Below, piece after piece: positions 56,803 through 64,000 of a DNA stretch of 64,000 nt; position 1 is the stretch's first letter, and each line of letters begins with the position of its first letter. A program made the translations under genes and the position numbers. The notes under the pieces are model-generated. The model was not told the origin of the DNA and searched no databases. It was given only the letters and a program-made list of their open reading frames with translations. This DNA comes from Flavobacterium weaverense (GTDB taxonomy: Bacteria > Bacteroidota > Bacteroidia > Flavobacteriales > Flavobacteriaceae), in NCBI RefSeq assembly GCF_003688495.1, contig NZ_REFH01000010.1, positions 124,001-188,000 on the forward strand, given 5' to 3'.

Positions 56803-59800
56803 ATGATCAATAATAGAAATAACAATAATAAAGACAAGAATCCGGTAAAAAGATTCAGTAAAATTTCGATAGGATTAGCTTCTCCAGAATCTATTTTAAA
56901 AGAATCTAGAGGTGAGGTTCTAAAACCAGAAACTATCAACTACAGAACTCACAAACCGGAACGTGATGGTCTTTTCTGCGAACGTATTTTCGGACCAGTA
57001 AAGGATTTTGAATGTGCTTGTGGAAAATATAAAAGAATTCGCTACAAAGGGATCATTTGTGACCGTTGTGGTGTTGAAGTTACAGAGAAAAAAGTACGTA
57101 GAGATAGAGTAGGTCACATCAATCTTGTTGTGCCAATTGCTCACATCTGGTATTTCCGTTCTCTTCCAAACAAAATTGGTTATATCCTTGGTCTTCCATC
57201 TAAGAAATTAGATATGATCATCTACTACGAAAGATACGTAGTAATTCAAGCAGGTATTGCTAAAAATGCAGAAGGTGAATCAGTACAAAGATTAGACTTC
57301 CTTACAGAAGAAGAATATTTGAACATTCTTGATACTCTTCCTGCAGACAACCAGTACTTGGATGATTTTGATCCTAATAAATTTGTTGCCAAAATGGGAG
57401 CAGAGTGTATTATGGACTTATTGGCTAGAATTGATTTAGATCAGTTGTCTTACCAATTGAGACATAATGCAAATAATGAAACGTCTAAACAACGTAAAAC
57501 TGAAGCTTTAAAAAGATTACAAGTAGTTGAATCTTTCCGTGAGTCTAACTTGAACCGTGAGAATCGCCCAGAATGGATGATTATGAAAGTGGTTCCAGTT
57601 ATTCCACCAGAATTACGTCCTCTTGTGCCACTTGATGGAGGTCGTTTTGCAACTTCAGATTTAAATGATTTATACCGTCGTGTAATTATACGTAACAACC
57701 GTTTGAAAAGATTAATGGAGATTAAAGCTCCAGAAGTTATCTTGAGAAATGAGAAACGTATGTTGCAAGAGTCTGTAGATTCACTTTTCGATAATACTCG
57801 TAAAGCATCTGCAGTAAAAACAGAATCAAACAGACCATTAAAATCATTATCAGATTCACTTAAAGGTAAGCAAGGACGTTTCCGTCAAAACTTACTTGGA
57901 AAACGTGTGGATTATTCTGCTCGTTCGGTAATTGTTGTTGGACCTGAATTAAAATTATCTGAGTGTGGTATCCCTAAGGATATGGCAGCAGAATTATACA
58001 AACCTTTCGTTATCCGTAAATTGATAGAAAGAGGAATTGTAAAAACTGTAAAATCAGCTAAAAAAATAATAGATAAGAAAGAGCCAGTAGTTTGGGATAT
58101 CCTTGAAAATGTAATTAAAGGTCACCCAATATTACTAAACCGTGCTCCTACTTTGCACAGATTAGGTATTCAAGCATTCCAACCAAAATTAATTGAAGGA
58201 AAAGCAATCCAATTGCATCCTTTAGTTTGTACTGCATTTAATGCGGATTTTGATGGGGATCAAATGGCAGTTCACTTGCCGTTAGGACCAGAAGCTATTT
58301 TGGAAGCGCAACTATTAATGTTGGGTTCTCACAATATCCTGAATCCTGCAAATGGAGCGCCAATTACTGTACCTTCTCAGGATATGGTTTTGGGTCTTTA
58401 TTATATGACCAAAGAGCGTTTGTCAACTCCTGAAAAGAAAATTTTAGGTGAAGGAATCACTTTCTATTCCGCTGAAGAAGTAAATATTGCTTTGAATGAA
58501 GGAAGATTAGAATTGAATGCTTCTATCAAAATTAGAGCGAAGCATTTTAATGAAGCAGGTGAATTAGTTTACCAAATCATTCAAACAACTGCTGGTCGTG
58601 TATTATTTAATGAAGTAGTACCAGAAGCAGCAGGATATATCAATGATGTATTGACTAAGAAAAACCTTAGAGATATTATTGGTCACGTTTTAAGTTCTAC
58701 TGATGTACCTACAACTGCAGCTTTCTTGGATAACATGAAAGACATGGGTTACAAATTTGCCTTTAAAGGTGGTTTGTCATTCTCACTTGGAGACATTAGA
58801 ATTCCAGAACAAAAACCAAAATTAATAGCAGATGCCAGAGAACAAGTTCAAGGTATTTCTATGAACTATAATATGGGTCTTATTACAAATAACGAACGTT
58901 ACAACCAAGTTATTGATGTATGGACTTCAGCGAATGCTCAGCTTACAGAATTAGCAATGAAAAACATTAGAGAAGACCAACAAGGTTTCAACTCGGTGTA
59001 TATGATGCTTGATTCTGGAGCAAGGGGATCTAAAGAACAAATTCGTCAGTTAACTGGTATGCGTGGTTTGATGGCTAAGCCTAAAAAATCGACTGCTGGT
59101 GGTGGTGAAATTATTGAAAATCCAATTCTTTCTAACTTTAAGGAAGGTCTTTCGATTCTTGAGTACTTTATTTCTACTCACGGTGCTCGTAAAGGACTTG
59201 CGGATACGGCATTGAAAACGGCGGATGCTGGTTACTTGACTCGTAGATTGCATGATGTATCGCAAGATGTAATTGTAAATATCGATGATTGTGGTACTCT
59301 AAGAGGTGTTGAAGTTTCAGCATTGAAGAAAAATGAGGAAATAGTTGAAACATTAGGAGAAAGAATATTAGGTCGTGTAGTATTACAAGATTTAGTTAAT
59401 CCTTTGAATAATGAAATCTTGATTCGTTCAGGTGAGCAAATCACAGAAGTTATAATGAAAGCAATTGACGCTGCTCCAATCGAGAAAGTTGAAGTTCGTT
59501 CACCATTAACTTGTGAGGCGTTGAAAGGTATCTGTGCTAAATGTTACGGTCGTAACTTAGCTACTGGTAAAATGACTCAAAGAGGTGAAGCAGTTGGTGT
59601 AATTGCTGCGCAATCTATTGGAGAGCCTGGAACACAGTTGACATTACGTACATTCCACGTTGGTGGAGTTGCGGGTGGAATATCTGAAGAATCTAGCATT
59701 GTTGTTAAATTTGCTGGTAAACTTGAAATCGAAGATTTGAAAACGGTTAAAGGTGAAGACAGTGAAGGTAACGCAGTTGATATTGTAGTTTCTCGTTCTA

Positions 59801-61116
59801 CAGAATTGAAATTAGTTGATGAAAAAACTGGTATTTTATTAAGTACTAATAATATTCCTTACGGTTCAAGTATTTTTGTGAAAGACGGTCAGTCAGTAGC
59901 AAAAGGAGATGTGATCTGTAAATGGGATCCTTATAATGGAGTTATCGTTTCTGAATTTACTGGTAAAATTGCTTATGAAGATTTAGAGCAAGGTCAATCA
60001 TTCATGGTTGAAATTGATGAGCAAACTGGTTTCCAAGAAAAAGTAATTTCTGAATCTAGAGCTAGCAAATTAATTCCAACTTTATTGGTTTACGGTAAAG
60101 ACAATGAATTGATTCGTTCTTATAACTTACCAGTTGGAGCCCACTTGATGGTTGACAATGGTGAGAAAATTAAAGCAGGTAAAGTGTTAGTTAAAATTCC
60201 ACGTCGTTCTTCTAAATCAGGAGATATTACTGGAGGTTTACCAAGAATTACTGAATTGTTAGAGGCTCGTAATCCTTCTAATCCAGCTGTAGTTTCTGAG
60301 ATTGATGGTGTTGTTTCTTTTGGAAAAATCAAAAGAGGTAACCGTGAAGTTGTTATCGAATCTAAATTCGGAGATATTAGAAAATACTTGGTTAAATTAT
60401 CAAGCCAAATTCTAGTTCAAGAAAATGACTTTGTAAGAGCAGGTGTTCCTTTATCTGATGGAGCAATTACTCCTGATGATATTTTAAGAATTCAAGGACC
60501 AGCAGCTGTTCAACAGTATTTGGTTAATGAAATTCAAGAAGTATACCGTTTACAAGGGGTGAAAATTAACGATAAGCACTTTGAAGTAGTAATACGTCAA
60601 ATGATGCGTAAAGTTAGAGTTCAAGATCCAGGTGATACTTTATTCTTAGAAGATCAATTGATTCACACTAAAGACTTTATCGTTCAAAATGATAAATTAT
60701 ATGGTATGAAAGTGGTTGAAGATGCTGGAGATTCTGGTGCGCTTAAAGAAGGACAAATAATTACGCCTCGTGAGTTGCGTGATGAAAACTCTTTATTAAA
60801 ACGTACAGATAAAAATCTTGTTGTAGCTCGTGATGTTGTTACTGCAACAGCAACACCAGTTTTACAAGGTATTACAAGAGCATCTCTTCAAACTAAATCA
60901 TTTATATCTGCTGCGTCGTTCCAGGAAACTACTAAAGTATTGAATGAAGCTGCAGTTGCAGGTAAAATCGATTACTTAGAAGGATTGAAAGAAAACGTTA
61001 TTGTAGGACATAGAATCCCAGCCGGAACTGGTATGAGAGAATATGATAATACAATTGTAGGTTCGAAAGAAGATTACAATGATATGATGGCTAACAAAGA
61101 GGAATATATTTACTAA
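56803..61116 (+). CDS. rpoC: RNA polymerase subunit beta'
   Basis: 1437 aa. N-terminal zinc site with Cys71, Cys73, Cys86 and Cys89, the active-site [12 protein letters not shown] with Asp482, Asp484 and Asp486 for magnesium, and a second zinc site in [14 protein letters not shown]-terminal end [16 protein letters not shown]. Confidence 0.98.
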   Translation: MINNRNNNNKDKNPVKRFSKISIGLASPESILKESRGEVLKPETINYRTHKPERDGLFCERIFGPVKDFECACGKYKRIRYKGIICDRCGVEVTEKKVRRDRVGHINLVVPIAHIWYFRSLPNKIGYILGLPSKKLDMIIYYERYVVIQAGIAKNAEGESVQRLDFLTEEEYLNILDTLPADNQYLDDFDPNKFVAKMGAECIMDLLARIDLDQLSYQLRHNANNETSKQRKTEALKRLQVVESFRESNLNRENRPEWMIMKVVPVIPPELRPLVPLDGGRFATSDLNDLYRRVIIRNNRLKRLMEIKAPEVILRNEKRMLQESVDSLFDNTRKASAVKTESNRPLKSLSDSLKGKQGRFRQNLLGKRVDYSARSVIVVGPELKLSECGIPKDMAAELYKPFVIRKLIERGIVKTVKSAKKIIDKKEPVVWDILENVIKGHPILLNRAPTLHRLGIQAFQPKLIEGKAIQLHPLVCTAFNADFDGDQMAVHLPLGPEAILEAQLLMLGSHNILNPANGAPITVPSQDMVLGLYYMTKERLSTPEKKILGEGITFYSAEEVNIALNEGRLELNASIKIRAKHFNEAGELVYQIIQTTAGRVLFNEVVPEAAGYINDVLTKKNLRDIIGHVLSSTDVPTTAAFLDNMKDMGYKFAFKGGLSFSLGDIRIPEQKPKLIADAREQVQGISMNYNMGLITNNERYNQVIDVWTSANAQLTELAMKNIREDQQGFNSVYMMLDSGARGSKEQIRQLTGMRGLMAKPKKSTAGGGEIIENPILSNFKEGLSILEYFISTHGARKGLADTALKTADAGYLTRRLHDVSQDVIVNIDDCGTLRGVEVSALKKNEEIVETLGERILGRVVLQDLVNPLNNEILIRSGEQITEVIMKAIDAAPIEKVEVRSPLTCEALKGICAKCYGRNLATGKMTQRGEAVGVIAAQSIGEPGTQLTLRTFHVGGVAGGISEESSIVVKFAGKLEIEDLKTVKGEDSEGNAVDIVVSRSTELKLVDEKTGILLSTNNIPYGSSIFVKDGQSVAKGDVICKWDPYNGVIVSEFTGKIAYEDLEQGQSFMVEIDEQTGFQEKVISESRASKLIPTLLVYGKDNELIRSYNLPVGAHLMVDNGEKIKAGKVLVKIPRRSSKSGDITGGLPRITELLEARNPSNPAVVSEIDGVVSFGKIKRGNREVVIESKFGDIRKYLVKLSSQILVQENDFVRAGVPLSDGAITPDDILRIQGPAAVQQYLVNEIQEVYRLQGVKINDKHFEVVIRQMMRKVRVQDPGDTLFLEDQLIHTKDFIVQNDKLYGMKVVEDAGDSGALKEGQIITPRELRDENSLLKRTDKNLVVARDVVTATATPVLQGITRASLQTKSFISAASFQETTKVLNEAAVAGKIDYLEGLKENVIVGHRIPAGTGMREYDNTIVGSKEDYNDMMANKEEYIY

Positions 61117-61119
61117 GAT

Positions 61120-61431
61120 ATGAGTAACTCTAATCCACAACAAGAGCAGATTAATATTGAGTTAGATGAAAAAACCGCTGAAGGAATTTATTCTAATTTA
61201 GCTATTATCAATCACTCATCATCAGAGTTTGTTTTAGATTTTGTTAGTATAATGCCAGGTATTCCTAAAGCGAAGGTGAAATCAAGAATTGTCTTGACTC
61301 CCCAACACGCTAAACGATTATTAAAGGCAATAGGTGAAAATATCCACCGTTTTGAAGTCGCTCATGGCGAAATAAAAGACACGGAGCAAGCACCGATACC
61401 GCTGAACTTTGGTCCTGCGGGACAAGCATAA
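61120..61431 (+). CDS. DUF3467-family protein
   Basis: 103 aa. NIELDEKTAEGIYSNLAIINHSSSEFVLDFVSIMPG and VLTPQHAKRLLKAIGENIHRFE are the family text. Located three bases after rpoC, as commonly seen in Bacteroidota. Function unknown; the tight link suggests a transcription-related role. Terminator follows. Confidence 0.88.
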   Translation: MSNSNPQQEQINIELDEKTAEGIYSNLAIINHSSSEFVLDFVSIMPGIPKAKVKSRIVLTPQHAKRLLKAIGENIHRFEVAHGEIKDTEQAPIPLNFGPAGQA

Positions 61432-61437
61432 TATTTC

Positions 61438-61473
61438 AAAAAGGCTTTCGCTACGGTGAAAGCCTTTTTTTTA
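61438..61473 (+). terminator. Terminator of the rpo operon
   Basis: Stem AAAGGCTTTC / GAAAGCCTTT with loop GCTACGGT-like centre, T-run after it and A-run before. Confidence 0.88.
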
Positions 61474-61837
61474 TGACTTTTTTTAAATGAATTACTTTTT
61501 AGATTCCAAAATGATAGTGGACTTAGAGTTATGGTCTTTTATACTATTTGAGATTTGGCAAAAAATTGAGTATTTTCAAAAAATGACTTTATTATCTCTC
61601 TACTTTGAAAGCCAGTAATCGTTTCAGATTAATTTATTTCCTTTTAAATAGATTGATTAGTTTACTTATTGACCGCGTTTAAATTTTGGCTCATACCTTT
61701 AAAATTTATCCCTAATTTGGTGCTTCAACGAGTATAATGGTGCTTTGTCGGAAATATTTTTTACTAATTTACATATGATATACTTTCGCACTTGAAATGG
61801 GGTATAAATTATATCTCTGATAGATAAAAAGCTTACT
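61474..61837. other. AT-rich gap
   Basis: No gene, repeat or RNA recognised. The leader of the small secreted-protein gene lies here; no clear promoter box. Confidence 0.5.
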
Positions 61838-62197
61838 ATGAAATATATTTCTTTAAAAACAAATAAAAAAAGTATCGTAAACGGTCTTCTGTTGTTTGTT
61901 TTTTTATTGTTGACAAATACTTCTGCTTTTGCACAAACTAGCAATGATATCGCAGTTGACAATGATATAGAAAATAGTTCAAGTGTAAAAACACAATCTA
62001 CTTCAGCAGTTTCAACTTCTAACAGTGTGAATTTTGTTTTATGGTTCATGGGTACAAAACAAGATCCAAATAGCACAATATCAGTTGAGGGAACAAACAC
62101 TAAAAAACAAGTCATAACATCTGGTATGGCACCAAATCGTTTATTAATCAAAGCTTTTTTGAAAAAGGCAGTAGATTTAGATACGATGATTGCTTAA
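61838..62197 (+). CDS. Small secreted protein of unknown function
   Basis: 119 aa. Basic start, hydrophobic core LLLFVFLLLTNTSAFA and likely cleavage after AFA (about residue 32). The mature part is Ser/Thr/Asn-rich, then FVLWFMGTKQDPNSTIS and a basic helix RLLIKAFLKKAVD near the C-terminus. No cysteine. A strong terminator follows 21 bases after the stop. No family recognised. An opposite-strand frame over most of it lacks any family signature. Confidence 0.7.
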   Translation: MKYISLKTNKKSIVNGLLLFVFLLLTNTSAFAQTSNDIAVDNDIENSSSVKTQSTSAVSTSNSVNFVLWFMGTKQDPNSTISVEGTNTKKQVITSGMAPNRLLIKAFLKKAVDLDTMIA

Positions 62198-62217
62198 AAA
62201 GCTTTCGATACAAACAT

Positions 62218-62255
62218 AAAAAAACGCTAATTTATTAAATTAGCGTTTTTTTTTA
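62218..62255. terminator. Terminator between the secreted-protein gene and prfC
   Basis: Stem AAAAACGCTAATTT / AAATTAGCGTTTTT with loop of about 4 bases, A-run before and T-run after; serves both convergent genes. Confidence 0.85.
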
Positions 62256-62296
62256 TTTCGAATTGTATCATTCACAATAATGTTCTTAAATAGGTA

Positions 62297-63886
62297 CTAT
62301 TCAAATTCAGATGTAAAGAACAGTTTTACATTCGGATATTTATTTTGTGTCATTTGGATCGTAAAATCAGAGTCGGCTAGAAATACTAACTGTCCGTATT
62401 TATCGTGAGCCAAATATTTTTGCTTAATACGTCTAAATTCTTTGAATTCATCGCTTTTAAGATCGTTAGGTTTTACCCAACAGGCTTTATGAACAGGGAA
62501 GTTTTCATAAGTACATTTTGCTCCGTATTCATGCTCTAAACGGTATTGTATAACCTCATATTGAAGTGCTCCTACGGTTCCAATAATTTTCCTATTATTC
62601 ATTTCTAACGTAAATAACTGAGCAACACCTTCATCCATTAACTGGTCAACACCTTTGTCCAATTGTTTTGCTTTCATTGGATCAGCATTGTTTATGTAAC
62701 GGAAATGTTCTGGTGAGAAGCTCGGAATTCCTTTGAAACTCATTATCTCTCCCTCAGTTAATGTATCACCAATTTTAAAGTTTCCTGTATCGTGTAATCC
62801 TACAATATCTCCTGGATACGATATGTCAACAATCTCTTTCTTTTCTGCAAAGAAAGCATTTGGACTAGAGAACTTTAAATTTTTCTTTTGGCGAACGTGG
62901 TAATACGGTTTGTTTCTCTCAAATGTTCCAGAAACAATTTTTATAAATGCTAAACGATCTCTATGTTTAGGATCCATATTAGCGTGGATTTTAAATACAA
63001 ATCCTGTCATTTTTTCTTCCTTTGGATCTACTAATCTCGTTTCAGATTCTTTTGCTCTAGGTGATGGAGCTATTTGAACGAAACAATCTAGCAATTCTCG
63101 TACTCCAAAATTATTAAGAGCTGAACCAAAAAATACAGGTTGTAATTTCCCGTCTAAATATTCTTGGCGATCAAACTTCGGATATACTTCATCAATCAGT
63201 TCTATTTCTTCGCGTAATGTGTCGGCTGGCTTTTGACCAATAATTTTCTCTAATTCGGAGCTTTTAATATCTGAAAAAGCTATTGTTTCTTCAATATTCT
63301 TTCTGCTATCTCCGCTAAAAAGATTAATGTTTTGCTCCCAAAGATTATAAATTCCTTTAAAGTCATAACCCATTCCTATTGGAAAACTTAAAGGAGTTAC
63401 TCTAAGTCCTAGCTTTTGTTCAACTTCGTCCATCAAGTCAAAAGCGTCTTTTCCTTCTCGGTCTAATTTGTTAATAAAAACAATGATTGGAATTTTGCGC
63501 ATTCTACAAACAGCAACTAGTTTTTCTGTCTGTTCTTCCACACCTTTAGCTACGTCAATAACAACAATTACACTATCAACAGCGGTTAAAGTTCTAAAAG
63601 TATCTTCGGCAAAATCTTTATGGCCAGGAGTATCTAAAATATTAATTTTGTTATTCTTGTAATTAAATGCTAAGACAGAGGTAGAAACCGAAATTCCTCT
63701 TTGGCGCTCGATTTCCATAAAGTCACTCGTAGCACCTTTTTTAATTTTATTATTCTTCACGGCACCTGCTTCTTGAATGGCACCACCAAAAAGTAGTAAC
63801 TTCTCAGTAAGTGTTGTTTTTCCTGCATCAGGATGCGAGATAATTCCGAAAGTTCTTCTGCGTTGTATTTCTTCTAAAAAGCTCAT
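62297..63886 (-). CDS. prfC: Peptide chain release factor 3
   Basis: 529 aa from the ATG at 63886; an earlier ATG (63907) would start at the predicted -7 box, and RF3 proteins begin MSFLEEIQRRRTFGIISHPD. P-loop SHPDAGKTT (17-25), DTPGHKDF, NKLDREGKD, then two beta domains. RF3 recycles RF1 and RF2 from the ribosome by GTP hydrolysis. Confidence 0.96.
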   Translation of the reverse strand: MSFLEEIQRRRTFGIISHPDAGKTTLTEKLLLFGGAIQEAGAVKNNKIKKGATSDFMEIERQRGISVSTSVLAFNYKNNKINILDTPGHKDFAEDTFRTLTAVDSVIVVIDVAKGVEEQTEKLVAVCRMRKIPIIVFINKLDREGKDAFDLMDEVEQKLGLRVTPLSFPIGMGYDFKGIYNLWEQNINLFSGDSRKNIEETIAFSDIKSSELEKIIGQKPADTLREEIELIDEVYPKFDRQEYLDGKLQPVFFGSALNNFGVRELLDCFVQIAPSPRAKESETRLVDPKEEKMTGFVFKIHANMDPKHRDRLAFIKIVSGTFERNKPYYHVRQKKNLKFSSPNAFFAEKKEIVDISYPGDIVGLHDTGNFKIGDTLTEGEIMSFKGIPSFSPEHFRYINNADPMKAKQLDKGVDQLMDEGVAQLFTLEMNNRKIIGTVGALQYEVIQYRLEHEYGAKCTYENFPVHKACWVKPNDLKSDEFKEFRRIKQKYLAHDKYGQLVFLADSDFTIQMTQNKYPNVKLFFTSEFE

Positions 63887-63904
63887 ATTTGTATAAATAG
63901 GGTG

Positions 63905-63912
63905 CAAAAGTA
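63905..63912 (-). promoter_or_regulatory. Likely -7 box of prfC
   Basis: TACTTTTG on the minus strand, the same octamer as at rpsU. No well-spaced -33 TTG is seen, so the site is tentative. Confidence 0.4.
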
Positions 63913-64000
63913 CTATTTATAAATGCCAATTGAAAAAATAGTATACCTTAATTATAGCGGTCTGCTTTCAAAACCCTTACATGGTTAGCTTTATCCGTTA

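Noticed and set aside
61699..62151. 150-aa minus-strand frame opposite the small secreted protein
   Set aside because: The plus-strand frame has a proper signal peptide and its own terminator; the minus frame has no family text.

Overview
The window looks like a chromosome segment of a Flavobacterium-type member of the Bacteroidota. It is AT-rich and has two SusC/SusD outer-membrane pairs. Several promoters fit the Bacteroidota pattern (-7 TAnnTTTG with an upstream TTG/TTTG), ribosome binding sites are weak, and the ribosomal and RNA polymerase proteins are of Bacteroidota type. The species assignment is inference from family knowledge; no database was searched.

Region 1-23 kb is accessory. 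It holds a small HTH regulator with a palindromic operator; a SusC/SusD/S9-peptidase operon facing a small four-cysteine secreted peptide (DUF6520-like) and a MauE-type membrane protein with a propeller-like periplasmic half; and an orphan AAA ATPase with a DUF4143-like C-terminus. Next comes a small locus made of a PAS/AraC regulator, a DUF7793/SpoIIAA-like protein and an alpha-oxoamine synthase fused to a GNAT domain. This locus is bracketed by six copies of a 173-bp inverted-end element and has three helically phased direct repeats in its divergent control region. A compact four-gene minus-strand cassette (a 251-aa protein, DUF5675, two tiny membrane proteins) follows, flanked on both sides by the same ordered series of dispersed repeats. 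The gaps between these genes are long and full of degenerate simple repeats and REP-like hairpins.

Region 23-30 kb is surface polysaccharide synthesis: rfbD, rfbB, a four-helix-bundle gene with a duplicated leader, rfbA, a membrane-bound CapD/PglF-type sugar-nucleotide dehydratase, and a CpsB/YwqE-type PHP phosphatase. No rfbC is present in the window.

Region 30-46 kb is mostly core: a second SusC/SusD pair, a putative porin, a PLP/CBS cysteine-metabolism enzyme, a DEDDh exonuclease, DUF2851, PspC, an APC permease, a helix-hairpin-helix protein, an acyl-CoA dehydrogenase and an endonuclease/exonuclease/phosphatase protein.

Region 46-64 kb is the conserved translation/transcription block: rpsU, a Xer-type recombinase, hpf, tRNA-Thr(TGT), tRNA-Tyr(GTA), tRNA-Thr(GGT), tuf, tRNA-Trp(CCA), secE, nusG, rplK, rplA, rplJ, rplL, rpoB, rpoC and a DUF3467 gene. 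A small secreted protein and prfC follow. A strong hairpin lies between rplL and rpoB. Two promoters in this block appear to overlap the terminator of the preceding gene.
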